From Bretschneidera sinensis (taxonomy: Eukaryota; Streptophyta; Magnoliopsida; Brassicales; Akaniaceae), in assembly GCA_023935145.1 (NCBI GenBank), contig CM043698.1:84360001-84424000 (forward strand): a stretch of 64,000 nucleotides of DNA, in the 5' to 3' direction. The translations under genes and the position numbers were made by a program. This document shows positions 10,391-23,578 of the stretch, piece by piece (position 1 is the first letter of the stretch; each line of letters begins with the position of its first letter). Below the pieces are notes generated by a model. The model saw nothing but the letters and a program-made list of their open reading frames with translations, did no database searches and had not been told where the DNA came from.

Positions 10391-12891
10391 GGCTTTGAAG
10401 AAGCAACAAATTGCAGTAGAAAAAACTTATTAACTCCCACAAAGTTGTTGCTTCAAGTGATCTTGTTAGTTGTTATCATCAATAATGGTTAATGTTTTTC
10501 CACCTTTTACCTTGTCTATGTTATGGTAGAAGTGTAATATCAAGCTACCCCATCTAGGGGAGATTATGAATAAATGATGAGCTTAAAGATTGCGCTAAAT
10601 TTATCAACTTGCTAATTGTTGGATAAGAAATATCTCAAACCTTTATTTTATTTTATTATGAGACTGTCATTTAAATAAAGAGATAAACAGCTTTTTTATT
10701 AGTATGTATTGTTTGGCATGGTTTATAATAAGGTATATAGTTTCGGTTTATAGTTATAAAAATAGTTTCTAAAATAGTTTTTGAGAAAATTGCAGTAGAA
10801 CTAAAAATTATTATGTGTTTGATAAAACAATTTATACAACAAAGATCTTAAATTGGATAGAACAATAAAAGGATAGATCGGTCTCGCCCCTAAAAGGCCT
10901 GACATGGATCGCAATCCTTCGAACTTTAGAGACACTAACTTCTGAATGGTTTGATGGCTTCCATTGACCCGACAGATCACCTAGCCAGACACTACCATGT
11001 GTTAAGCTTTCCTTTTCAACTTTGAAGCGACAGTTCATACTTGGTTTGTGGGACTAACATCATACTTCACTTTCTCTTGAAGCAACCAAGCCACCAACTT
11101 GTTCGTAGATTCCACAGTAGCAAGAAGACAAGCAAGTCTCTTAAAATTATCTTCGATTTTAAGTAGAGTTGAAAGAGAAGCTTCAAAACCTCATTACCTA
11201 CAACAACAAGGAGACCTTGGAGATGAAGGATGTAACTCTTCCCTTCTTTTACGCAACACCAATGATAGTACAATAAAGGAGATGGGAAGAAGCGTAGAGT
11301 GCATGGACACCAAAAGGTGAAGGATCTAAAGACCTTCCCCACCCCCTAAAGAGGTCAAGCCTCGAATAAGCCCTAGCTTTGTGGAAATCCAAGGAAAAAA
11401 CTATGCCTCATAAAGCTAAGGCCTAGCTAGGAAGAGGTACCTCAAAGGTTCGTCAATAAAGAGCATCCAAGGTGGAAAACCATTCGAAATACCTTCCTAA
11501 GGATGAAAACTAATCAGACACGGGTATCCTTTCATCACTAGGGGGTCACAAATGAAGAAGCGTTCTTGCCAGCAAGGAACACCATCTCCAAACTCTAAGA
11601 AACTCATAATCTACCAACAAGGATACAGAGGTCGGTCGCTTCCCTTATGAGCAATAACCTTGTTTACATTCTTATATCTATTTTTACTTTTAAGTTATAT
11701 CGATTGTTTCTCCCTCAGATGTAATGACCTTTCTCATATAAGTATTCAAATGTTTAAGATACACACACATCTTCATAAGATGCTAAAAGCTTAAGAGGCA
11801 ACTATAGAGCAAACATGTCCATTAAACTTACGGGACCACCTAGTAGCACAAGAAAAACCACATTAGTTAAACTTAGGGACTTGTGGGATACGAGATGGTT
11901 CCCAATGTCATCATTCAAGATGCGATAGGGGAAAATTGAAAGGGATAATCCTAAAAGGGACATTCCAAAGCAACTCATTTAGAAAGAGTATTTGAGGGAC
12001 ATGTTAATGACACGAAGTCAAAAGGTGGTAAAATAAGAATTAAAGAGTCACAACTTGGTTTTGAGGACCAAGAACCATAGCTACTGGTAATTTAATTAAG
12101 GATCGAGATTCGTGGGTATAAAGGTTGGGTATATGGCGAGAATATCACAAGTGAGCACCCCACATACGCTTATTCCTCAAAGAGTGTTGACCTCACTCTT
12201 GCATTTCAAATGGATTATTTTTATATTAATTATCAGTTAATTGTTATTCTTAATTAGTGATCAAACACATATACAATGATATTGAGTCACACAAAGTATG
12301 AGTAATCATGGCAAGATATAACATGTGTCCATCCACATTCATAGAAATTGTAATAAAGAAAAAGTGAGGAAATAAAGAATGATTACAGGAAAATTGAGGA
12401 ATAACCCCTAAAATACACCCATATTTAGGAAAACGATAGAAGAGAACAATTAAATTGGGAAATTGCATAAAATAGAGTATTGTGAGGCTATGTTGTTAGC
12501 CAAATAAGGTTAATGATGTTAAGTTAAAAAATTTAACAATAAATCAAATATATCCTAAAAATTATATAATAAATTAAAAATATTTTTCTTTTTCTTCTCT
12601 TCTTCAAAACTCCTGATTTCTCTACCTCTTCTTAAATTTTATATGTTTTTCAATAACCGTGCGTTGGATAGAGTAATTGTGAAATTATGAGATCTTTGAA
12701 ATGAAGGGCCCTTCATTTTAAACCCCTAAATTTTTAATTTTTATGTTTGGTCATAACTCATAGTCTGGACGAAAATTGAAATTTTGGCCCGATGATGATG
12801 TTAATTTCCTGAAAATACCCCCCAAAATATTTATTTCTAAAAAATGCACCTCAATTCATGGTGGGGTTGCCTTCAGTGCGTGAGAGTGGAG
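10391..12891. other. Intergenic, no recognised gene
   Basis: About 2.5 kb without a supported coding region. 10860-11500 is less AT-rich and looks like an old repeat, but I could not match it. A TATA-like GGGTATAAAGG near 12117 followed by a polymerase-II-leader-like stretch hints at a decayed LTR. 12670-12890 is ordinary AT-rich spacer and is the left flank of the gypsy insertion. Confidence 0.5.
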
Positions 12892-13196
12892 TGTAGAGTC
12901 CGATATTTTAAATAGAATATTTAAATATCATGGAGTTTCACTTCGATGCGTTTTTGGTATACTTGTTAAGATCTGAGTTAAAAAAAATATTTTGGATTTA
13001 TGGAACTTTGGGACAAGTAAACAAATTAATAACCAAGTAATAAAATAATTATTAATTGAGATTTTTTTTAAAAAAAAAACACTTTTAGGATTAGTAAGAG
13101 GAACCAAATGAAAATGGAAATTTTTAAGGAGTTGTGTGGTAGAAATGGGAAAAGGTGTAAGTTAAAGGGGGACAGTGCAATACGTGGAAAGTTAGG

Positions 13197-13207
13197 CTAT
13201 AAATAGG
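13197..13207 (+). promoter_or_regulatory. LTR-A TATA box
   Basis: CTATAAATAGG about 305 bp into the LTR, followed by a GA-rich leader. The same motif is at 21249-21259 in LTR-B and, inverted, near 39268-39278 in LTR-C, so it is conserved in all copies and is the likely polymerase II start signal. Confidence 0.75.
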
Positions 13208-14144
13208 ATGAGAATGGGAGAGAAAAACCAGAAAATGCTGGAACTTTCCAAAAAGAACGAGAGAAATGAGAGAAAGAGAAGAGAAATGAGAGAAAATGAA
13301 AGAAAGAGATGAAGAAAAAAGAAAAAGATATGGGAGTTTTCTTGCTAAACTTAAGGTAAATACTTGTTCTCCTCTCTTCTTGAATATTATAAATCTATTT
13401 TAAACTAATATTTTGAGTTTGGGTTTGTAAATTTAAGGTTTATTGGAAAGATTTAGGAAAGGGTTTGTATGTTTTGAAGAAAAATATGTTTTTGAACCAA
13501 AGTTGTGATTTTGATGTTTGGAGCTAAATTCTTGGCTTGGGTAATGTTGGTTTTCATTAATAAAACACTTAGAAACTTGTATCATTGAAGATTTGAAAAG
13601 AAATTTTGAAATCAAGAAGAAATTTGGAGAAAAAGATGAGTTTTTGGGAAGAAAAATGCTGATTTAAGGGGACCAAGTTGACTGGGTCAAACACCGAGTC
13701 GATTGGAGAGGGATTTTGGGCTGTTTTGGAAGGACTCAATTTACTGGATCACATGTCCAGTTGACTAGATGAACTGACAGAGGCTTCTGGAGCTTTTTCA
13801 GTCGACTGGATTAAGTACCCAGTCGACTGGATCATGCTTATTTATGAAAATATGACTTTTTCTTTTAGTTTTTGAATCTGAAACTTATTCAAAGTGATTT
13901 TAATATTTATATACATTAGAAGTATGATTTACAACACCTTTAAAAGTGTTAATATTCATAAAATTTAAATGTTTTTGAGATCCAAAGTAAATTATTTGAG
14001 AAAGGGCTTAACACCTTGATTTCTTGATTTTTGGTTTCATGCATAGTGCGCACATAATACCTAAAGTGTGCAAAACACCTTAGGGTTTCTAGGTATTCTT
14101 TTAAATGATTTAATGTAATAGGATTAAGTTTTATCCATTCTCAG

Positions 14145-14199
14145 GTACTAGTGGGAAAATCTTTGAGAGACAAAAGAAGTAGTTGGATTACGTAGCAAA
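14145..14199 (+). other. Exon-like block in LTR-A
   Basis: A 55-bp block preceded by a pyrimidine-rich TCCATTCTCAG acceptor and followed by GTGAGTTTC, a near-ideal donor. The equivalents are 22001-22054 (LTR-B) and 38462-38515 (LTR-C, minus strand), with both splice-site dinucleotides kept. It has no conserved reading frame that I can see, so it may be a non-coding leader exon. Splicing is an inference. Confidence 0.45.
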
Positions 14200-14851
14200 G
14201 TGAGTTTCACCTTACTTTTAGTAAACGTATGAACTCGTGTAATAAAAATAAAATATGAGAATATGATTGATTGTGAAATTATAAATAATAATATGAGTAA
14301 TATATATAAATATATGTGTGTGTGCACGCGCGCGCGTGTGAGGATTGATTGTGCAAGAATTAGGTGGCTTAATGTAGCTTATGCGTGGAGAAATCGTGAT
14401 GTGTTTAATTGTAATAAAAGTGATTGTGGGTTGTTATGAATTAGTAATGTGATTGGTTGAGGATGTTTATTTTAGAAAATTTTTGGGTCATGAATGGCAT
14501 TTCATATTGCATAAACCATTTCATGATCCGTCTAACGAGCGGGAGTGTTGTGTAAGGCCGAAAACATATGTCTAACGAGGGGGAGTGTTGGGTGAGGTCG
14601 AAAATGAAAATGAAACTAATATTTTATTGATGTTGTTGAGACATACCAGTACGTGGGGAGATGTCCCCGTTATTATATATAGTGAGCCTAATGAAAGGCA
14701 ATGAAATAAAATGAGTAAAGAAATATGAAATTAAATGAGTAAGGAATGATTTTGCATTGCATTACATCTCATTACATTCATTTTATGCATAATGGGCATG
14801 TATTGAGATTGGCCCGTGGGAAGAAGGTGTTGAGATTGACTTATGAAGGGG

Positions 14852-16996
14852 TATGTTGTAATATTGGTGTTCATAAAATAAGGGTGAAAAAGTGATTTTA
14901 CATATTATATTGAATTAAATATTCTATAGATGAAAGATTTAATAGTGATTTGAAATAATATTGAAAATTTTGTTGAAAAGAGTTAGAAATTTTTTAAGAA
15001 TAAAGTCTGAAAATTATGAAATTTGAAGTTGAAATGAAAGAATTTTGAAGAAAAATGTGGAACGAGGAGAAAAATAACTAAAAATTTTGCTGAAAGAAAA
15101 TATAATTTTTTTTTTATAGTTTTTAGAATTTTTTTTGAAGAAAGAAATGATAAAAAAAATTGATTTCAAAGGAGGAATGGCAAAATCGTAAATAATTGGT
15201 GGTAAAACTATAAATTTTAAATGATGGTAAAATTGTAAATAATCGATGGTAAAACTATAAATTTGAAAAAAAAAATTGAAGCGGTCGAGAACATGAAACT
15301 TGTGTTCACATGAAGTTGTGGTGAAAGTTTAAATTTTATAATAATAATAAGACGAAAACGGTGAAGAACATGGGTTCTTACAAACCCATGTGAAATAATG
15401 GAACTTGTGTTGATATTTGTAATATAATAATATTATAATATATTATTTAAAAAAAATTGCATAGTTTATAAGTCTCTGAAAGCTCAGAGACTTTACTTCT
15501 TTCAAATCTCGTTTGGTTTCTTTCTTTCTTCAATTCAAATTTCTTAGCAAAAATTATAAAGAAAATTTCTCCAATATTAGAGATAGTTACAATCATCCAA
15601 TTACAATAGCAAGATTTCATCATATTTGAGGTAAATTTTCAATAATACTTATAACTAAATAATTATATTGTTTGAATTAAGTTATGAAATAGTAAGATTT
15701 ATAAAAGTTTATGATTAGGTGTTGGTGATCAGCAATCTCAAGAAATTGCTGGAAGAAGCAGGAAAGGCAAGGAGGTTATCCAGGGGTAGTTTTCACTGCT
15801 ATATGGTGAGTTAGATTTACTTTTAGTAATCGAGACCAATAAAAATACGAATTTATGATATTTGAATAAATTGTTAAATTATAATGATTGGATGATATAT
15901 TTTCTGTTATGTATGATAATTGATTTATTTATTTATTATGGATTAAATAATATGTTGAAAATTAATTATATAAGAATTTATATTTTAAAAAGGCCGGATT
16001 AATGAAAAATATGCTGAGAAGTTATATGAAATTTCTAAAAATATGATTGAAAAATTGATATGATATATGAGGAGACAATTTCATAAATATAATAAAAATA
16101 ATAATTTTGAGAAAGAGCTAGATAGTTGAATTGAATGCTTTGATATATGCTTGATTGCATGTTATTGCTCATATGCATAAGAGTGAAGACCAGGAAGGTA
16201 GTTGGTCTAGTTGAGAAGACTAGAAAGGCAACTAGTCTGGTTGAGAAGACTAGGAAGGCAGCTGGTTGGCTAAAACATGTCGACATGTGAGAAGACGTTC
16301 CCAGATGATAATATGAAATGATTTGATGAGAAAAAAAGAAAGAAAATTTAAATTCATGCATTATATTTGTTTTTAATATTTATTATCAATGGTTGAGATA
16401 CTAAAGAATCAGTTTTGATTATTAAATAATTGATAGATAGATGAGTCTCATAATGAGACAATTTTGATGATAAATAAATAGAAAGGATGATATAATAAAG
16501 AATAATATTATTGATTGTTTGTATGATGTGAACTTTATGATGATATTAACTTGAAAATATTAAATTGATAAAATATATGAGATATATATATTGAAAGAGG
16601 ATAATCTGATAACTTATTTATTAAGAGAGATTGATAAATGATTGAATTAGAATGTGAGAAGAAATAGATGGTTAATTATGTTGATATAACAATAAATGAA
16701 TATAACTAGAAGTATACAAATTGAGTACTTCTTATAAATTTAATTCACTGAGCTTGTGAAGCTTACTTCTAATTGTTAAATAATTTTAGGCAGCAAGCAG
16801 AACAGATAAATTCGTGAGCTGAGATTCAGACTGAGTTATTATCTGTAAGTCTCATAGTCCACATTCTCAGACTAATGGAAGAAAAAAATTGTAGATATTC
16901 ATGCATAATATGTTGTATATATTGTTTCAGATGGGATATTAATACTGTAACTCTCATGTTGAGGGTGGCCAACCCGGGATGGGTCGTTACACATGT
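14852..16996 (+). mobile_element. Solo LTR of a related gypsy family nested in LTR-A
   Basis: 14857-16991 begins TGTAA and ends GGGTCGTTACA. Flanks are TATGT (14852-14856) and CATGT (16992-16996), a 5-bp target duplication with one change. The uninterrupted site is visible in LTR-B (CATGTGTT in the 27-bp repeats). Inside are a purine/pyrimidine leader ending TTGAG|GTAAAT (15630/15631), an exon-like block ending at GTGAGTTAG (15806), three 30-bp tandem copies with GAAGACTAG words (16185-16270) and an LTR end similar to the host LTR. No internal region is present, so it is a solo LTR left by recombination. Confidence 0.85.
16185..16270 (+). repeat. 30-bp tandem repeat, three copies
   Basis: The units start GAAGACYAGR at 16185, 16215 and 16245 and share a GGCARCTRGTCTRGTT body. 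They lie in the downstream half of the solo LTR. Confidence 0.85.
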
Positions 16997-17732
16997 GTTC
17001 TAATTGGCCCATAAAGGGCATGTGATGTGAATGACCTCGTGAAAGTTGCTAAGATATCAATTGTTGTGAATTGAAAATTATCAGAATGAATGTGTATCAT
17101 AAATGTTTGATTTTATTTCATGTTTGTGAATTAAGATTTGGAATATGAATTATGTGATAAATTAAGAATATCAGTATTGTTGTGATGATTGTTTTCCTTG
17201 GAGCTAATAAATGAAGAAAGTAAATAGGAATTATAAGTAAAAGTCTTATGTTATATATATAAAGAGATTTACATAGCAAAAATTTGGAAATAAATAACTT
17301 GATATTTCAAAACGATTACTTCTAATAAGATGTTTATCTCACTTAGCTTTTTAGCTCACTCTTTCTCTTTTAACTAAGTTTTCAGGAAAAGTATCAAAAC
17401 GTTGGAATTCATGATTGAAAAAGGTTATTGGAAAGTCTACATCCATAGCATCCTCGCTCTTTTAAATCTTTTGAGAGTTTGGAAAATTGTTTATGTCATG
17501 ATTCATAAAAGGTGTATAAGTAAAGTTTAGTGGGGAAAGTATTATTTTTATTGGTGTCTCTTGTAAGTTGTTAAGATTTTGATTTCCTTATATTATAAAT
17601 TATTTGGACGTTTAAAGATGATTATGAAATTTGTAATGTTTGAATAAATGTTTGTATGTTGATAAGTCTTTGCACGTGCTAAAAGGTAATAAAGCTGTTC
17701 TGAGTAGGGCTCACTCGAGATGAGTCATTACA

Positions 17733-20700
17733 TTTTTGGTATCAAAGTTTGGTTTAAGGTTCTGTTGACTTTAGATACACAATACATGAGGTGGTTATAG
17801 AAAGTTGGTTATGTGGAGTTAGAGAAGATGTCATTTAAAAGTTGTAACCAACAATGGTTAGGTGGGGGTAAGATGTCTTAGGATTTAAGTTGAGATGATT
17901 GTGTGTACGTATGTTGTTTGAATTTGGGGTTGTGTGGAATGACTTGTTGTGCTTGTAAAATCTTATTCATGATGCTTTTGATGAAATTATTATTGTTAAA
18001 TTGTTATTGAATTATTAGTTAAAGGACTTTGAGTTATTGTTATAAATGTTTTACTAAGGGTATGAATTGAAATGAGTTGTACTGGACTAATAAACCTTAT
18101 TAAGATATGTTCATACCTTTCTTTTGGCGATTCTTTTTAATGTTGTATGTGCTAAAGTACTTGTGAATAATGACTGTGTGAAAATTATGTAGTGTTGAAT
18201 TAAGAAGCAAGTATTATAGAGATTGTGAACTTGAAATGGATAAAGTCTTGATTAGTGAGAATGTACATGTGTATACTTGAGAAATGAGTATAGGAGGAAG
18301 GTAGTTGGTTGCATGTCAGGCTCAGAGTATTTTGAAAATTCGAGTAGTGACTAACTATTAGTGGGGGAGTTTGAGAGTTGGGGGATTTTGTCAATTCATA
18401 GAATTGTAAGTATTTCAAGATGAAATGGAAATTGAGAAGGATAATATTCATATTGATAAGAGTGTAGATGGATTAACAAGTTTAATTGGGAATGAGAACA
18501 ACTTATTGAACAGATGGATAGCGTAAGAAATAAGGCATAGTAGGAAGTATTTGAGATAAAACAAAAGAAACATTTTAAGTGAAGATTTTGTGGTGTTTTG
18601 AGACTTTAAAAATGTTACTAAAAGGAGTATTTTGTAAAGTAGAAATTGTTAGGTGAAAAGTTGTAAAGAAGAAAGGTGAGTTTATTCAAAATCTAGGAAG
18701 TCTTGAGTTAAAATTGAGAATGAGAATTATTTGATTCTCGCTACTTGAGTGAAGTCAAAATTTTTATCTTTCTTAGAGATATAAGTTCAAGAAATGGTAG
18801 GTTAGATCTAGTGAGAGAAGTGTGTGACGATGAATCAAGATATTTGAAGTGTTAAAAAAATCTAAAGGTTTTGGGTGACTTGAATCATATGTGGTTAGGA
18901 TAATGGAAAGAGTAAATTAGCATAAATATGAGATGTATGCTTAACAAAGAAGGTTACTTTGGAGATGGATATGTTAAGAAAATGTTTGATAGGAGATTAA
19001 AAGTTCAATAAGGTATAAGAGTATTAGAAAGATTATGGTAAAAGAGAAATAAGTATGGAATTTCAAGGCCAAATGATTGTTGAATAAAGAATTGTGGTAT
19101 GAGTATATTATGAGAAATTAGAGATTTAGAGAAATAGTTTTAACCCTTAGTTATAGTTAATGATAAGGACTTGACGATTATTAATAACAGTGCAAAGAGG
19201 AGAGATTGCAAGAGGAAAATTATTAATTTAAGAAAATGAAGTTCGTAGTACACAAGAAAAGAATAGCATTGGGAGATATGGTTGGTAAAGGAGATAGTTA
19301 AAGGGATATAAGATTACTAAACGTTGTGAATTGCATTGAAACTCAATGTCAAATGAAAAGAAGATCTTAAATAAATTAAAGAGTGACCAGGAAGCATTAA
19401 AGAGATGAGATTCAACTTTTATTAAGTGTATGGAGGAAGTATCAATCATAATTGGATTAAGAGGTACCTTTTAAAGAATGATATAGATTGTATGATGTGA
19501 ATGTGAAGTAAAAGGAGATTGTTGGATTTGACATACATAGTGTAGCTAGACTTAAGAAATTACAAGTAAAAAAGGGTGAGGTGAGGAGTTAAATGGTTCC
19601 CTAGAAGTTTTAACTTTTCAAATGGACCAGAAAAGGAAATGAGAAAAGAAAATGAGTTGGAATTATAGTTAAGTCAAAGAGTAATTCGAGTATATAAAGG
19701 TATGATAAAAAGATAGAGGTGGAATAAAGACAGAGATATTATAGTTTAGTGAGCTAAACGACAAGAAATCGAGTAAGAAATCAAGAAATTCGTGTTATCA
19801 CGCACTATTGCGAAGAGGAGGGAGACATTGGAAATTGAAGAAAATTATTGGATGCTTGCTTTGGGTTGTGTTGCTAATATTTGAAGGAGATGATGTAACT
19901 TGGTAAAATTTATGAATGAGATACTAAATGAGAAGTTGAAAGTATGTTAAATAAGATTCAAGAATTTATGAATTTGTGTTTGATTATTTATTCAGTTTGA
20001 ACTTTATGTGAAGTATAATCTTGAAAAGTGTGAAGCTATTGAAAATATTGGAAATGGAATGGTTAAAAAGGAAAAGAAATAAAAGTAAAAAAGGATGAGT
20101 TACGGAAAAGATGAAGGTACAAGTTTTAAAAATAAAAGTCTAAGTATGATTTGAGATGTTATAGGAACGATTGAGTAGAAGGTTAGAATTTTGGAAAGGT
20201 GTTCGTTCAAGAAATGGAAGTGAGCTTTAGTTAATGCAAAGATAAATAGTTATAAGATGAATTTGTGGAGGCACTCTTAAAATTTTCAAAATATGATTAT
20301 TTCTTTTCCGTGGAGAATCTGGAATTGTGAAGTAAACGAGTTGAGCTGATGATTAAGAACTAAGTCAAAGTGAGTATAATTTGCGATAACACCGTTGACG
20401 AGTCCTAGGTACAATATCTAGATGGGTAAAAAATTACTTAATAATAAGAAGATGTACCTTGGGGAAGACATGATTTAAAAGTCGTACTGCGTTTGAGACC
20501 CTTGAAGTATGAAGTTAAGAGAAAATAATGTGAAAAATGTAAGGAATTTAAGTAATACTCTTAGTTAGGAATATGTGATTTGAAGGACTTGTTGTGTGAA
20601 TTAAAGGACCAGATGGAGGAGAAAGAATGAAATATAAGGATGAATAGTTAGAAGGGCGAACACCACTTATTAAAAAAGAAGAGTTTCTTGTAAAATAGAA

Positions 20701-20947
20701 TGGAGTCTATTAAAATAGTACGTTAGATCACTTCAATGATAAATTAGTTAGTTGGAAACGATTTAGAGAGAATTCAAGATGATAGACAATAGAAGTTTAA
20801 TCTTGTATTGGAAAAAATTGAAGAAAGTGGAGAGTTGAGAAATGTGCTTAAGATATGGGGCAGACTTAAAATAATGATAACCTTGATGTTCTATGGACCC
20901 TGGCCAAGGAAATTTCGAGGACCAAATCTTTATTAGTGAGAGAGAAT
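17733..20947 (+). other. Internal region of the gypsy element, no surviving frames
   Basis: 3.2 kb between priming site and polypurine tract. All six frames are broken every few dozen codons, and I see no zinc knuckle, DSG protease, YxDD or integrase motif. The last part from 19908 is duplicated in inverted orientation at 39579-40635. It is either the interior of a non-coding derivative or fully decayed gag-pol. Confidence 0.7.
17737..17747 (+). promoter_or_regulatory. Primer-binding site, initiator-Met type
   Basis: TGGTATCAAAG lies four bases after the LTR end, matching the plant initiator tRNA-Met complement TGGTATCAGAG with one change. Confidence 0.8.
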
Positions 20948-22160
20948 TGTAGAGTCTGGTATTTTAAATAAAATATTTAAATATCATGGAGTTTCACTTC
21001 GATGCGTTTTTGGTATACTTGTTAAGATTTGAGTTAAAAAAAAATCTTTTGGATTTATAAAACTCTAGGAAAATTAATAAATTAAGAACCAAGAAATAAA
21101 ATAAATGTTAATTGAGATTTTTTTACAAAAAACTTTTCAAGATTAGTAAGAGGAACAAAGTGAAAATGGAAATTTTTAAAGAGTTGTGTGGTGGAAAATG
21201 GCAAAAGGTGTAAGTTAAAGGAGATAATGCAATAAGTGAAAAATTAGGCTATAAATAGGATGAGAATGGGAGAGAAAGATGAGCAAACTCTGAAACTTTC
21301 TAGAGAGGCCGAGAGAATGAGAGAAAGAGAAGAGAAAGGAGAGAAAAAGGAAAGAAAGAAGAAAAAGATGAAGAAAAAGGAAAAAAAAAAAGATGAGAGT
21401 TTTCTTCCGAAATTTAAGGTAAATAGTTGTTCTCTTCTCTTATTGAATTTTATACATGTCTCTTAATCTAAAATTTTGAGTTTGGTTTTGTAAATTTACG
21501 GTTTATTTGAAAGATTTTGGAAAAGGGTTTGTGTGTTTTGAATAAAAATGTGTTTTTGAACCAAAGTTGTGATTTTGAAATTTTGGGCTATTTTGGAAGG
21601 ACTTAGTTGTTTGGGTAATATATCTAGTCAATTGGATTAACTGGCAGAAGCTTCTGGAACTTTTCTAGTCGACTGGATCAAGTACCCAGTCTATTGGATT
21701 ATGCTGATTTTTGAAAATTTGATATTTTCTTTCAGTTTTTGAATGTGAAACTTTCTTAAAGTGATTTTAATATTTATATACATTAGAAGTATGATTTAAA
21801 AAACCTTTAAAAATGTTATTTTTTGTAAAATTTATTTTTTTAGATCCAAAGTAAATGATTTGAAAAAAGGCTTAATGCCTTGATTTTTGGTTTCGTGCAT
21901 AATGCGCACATAATACTTAAAGTGTGCAAAACACCTTAGGGTTTCTAGGTATTATTTTAAATGATTTAATGTAATGAGATTAAGTGTTATTCATATTTAG
22001 GTACTAGTGGTAAATCTTTGAGAGATAAAGGAAGTAGTTAAATCACGTAGCAATGTGAGTTTCATCTTACTTTTAGTAAATATACGAACTCGCGTAATAG
22101 AAATAAAATATGAGAATATGATCAATTGTGAAAGTATAAATAATAATAATAATAATTAGT

Positions 22161-22299
<139 letters not shown>

Positions 22300-22741
22300 A
22301 TTGATTATGCAAGAATTAAGTGGCTTAATGTATCTTATGTGTGAAGAAATCATGATGTGTTTAATTGTAATAAAAGTGATTGTGGATTGTTATGAATTAG
22401 TAATGTGATTGGTTGATGGATGTTTATTTTAGAAATTTGTTGGGTCATGAATGGCATTTCATATTTGCATAAACCATTTCATGATCCGTCTAACTAGGGG
22501 GAGTGTTGTGTAAGACTGAAAACATCCATCTAACGAGAGGGAGTGATGGGTGAGGTCAAAAATGAAAATGAAGTTGATATTGTATTGATGTTGTTGAGAT
22601 ATGCCTGTATGTGGGGAGACGTCCCCGTTATTATATATAATGAGCCCAATAAAGAGCAATGAAATGAAATGAGTGAAGAATGATTTTGCATTGCATTGCA
22701 TCTCATCACATTCATTCCATGCATAATGGGCATGTTTGGAG

Positions 22742-22822
22742 ATTGGCCCGTGAAGGGCATGTGTTGAGATTGGCTCGTGAATGGCATGTGTTAAGATTGG
22801 CCCGTGAATGGCATGTGAAGTG
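22742..22822 (+). repeat. 27-bp tandem repeat, three copies
   Basis: Units of the form ATTGGCYCGTGAAKGGCATG plus seven bases. The same array is in LTR-C (about 37720-37815, inverted), and in LTR-A it is the insertion site of the solo LTR. Confidence 0.85.
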
Positions 22823-23041
22823 AATGATCCGGTGAAGGATGTTAAGGTATCAATTGTTGTGAATTGGAAAATATCAGAATAAATGTGGATCATGAATGTT
22901 TGATTTTATTTCATTTGTCTGAAGTAAGATTTGGAATATAAATTTTGTAATAAATTAAGAATCAATATCGTTGTGATGATTGTTTTCTTTGGAGGTAAGA
23001 AATGAAAAAAGTAAATAGAAATTGTAAATAAAAGTCTTATG

Positions 23042-23083
<42 letters not shown>

Positions 23084-23578
23084 AGATTTATATTGCATAA
23101 ATTTGGAAATAAAGAACTTAATATCCCAAAACGATTACTTCAAGTAAGATGTTTATCTCATTAAGATTTTTAGCTCACCCCTTCCGTTTTTACTACCTTT
23201 TTAGGAAAAGTACCAAAAGGTTGGAATTCAAGGTTGAAAAGGGTCCTTAGGAAGTCCTCGTCCATGGCATCCTTGCTCTTTTAAATCTTTTGAGAGTCTA
23301 GAAAATTGTTTATGCTATGATTCATAAAAAGGTGTATAAGTGTAGTGTAGTAGAGAAAGTATTCTTTTTATTGGTGTCTATTATAAGTCGTTAAGATGTT
23401 GATTGTCTTGTATTGTAAATTGTTTAGACATGTAAAGATGATTATGAAATTTGTAATGTTTGAATAAATGTTTATATTTTGATAAGTTTTTGCATGGTTG
23501 TATCTTCAGTCAAGGTATTTAGTGCTAAAATGTAATGGAGCTGTTATGAGTAGGGTCCACTCGGGATGGGTCGTTACA

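Larger units (their letters stand above)
12892..17732 (+). repeat. Left LTR of the gypsy element (LTR-A), split by a solo LTR
   Basis: About 2.7 kb once the insertion 14857-16991 is set aside. Order: TATA box CTATAAATAGG (13197-13207), purine-rich leader (13255-13335), splice-donor-like AAG|GTAAAT (13355/13356), GTCGACT phrase repeats (13680-13840), exon-like block 14145-14199, short TG/CG/TA microsatellite (14300-14340), two copies of a GTCTAACGAG word (14528-14595), remnants of the 27-bp repeats, then the LTR end at GTCATTACA. Confidence 0.88.

Noticed and set aside
13680..13840. GTCGAC words as a cloning-site artefact
   Set aside because: They are diverged, differ between elements and lie in the middle of old repeats, so they are not vector or linker sequence.
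22742..22822. 27-bp repeats as a CRISPR-like array
   Set aside because: The units abut with no unique spacers, the host is a plant nucleus, and the array is part of an LTR.
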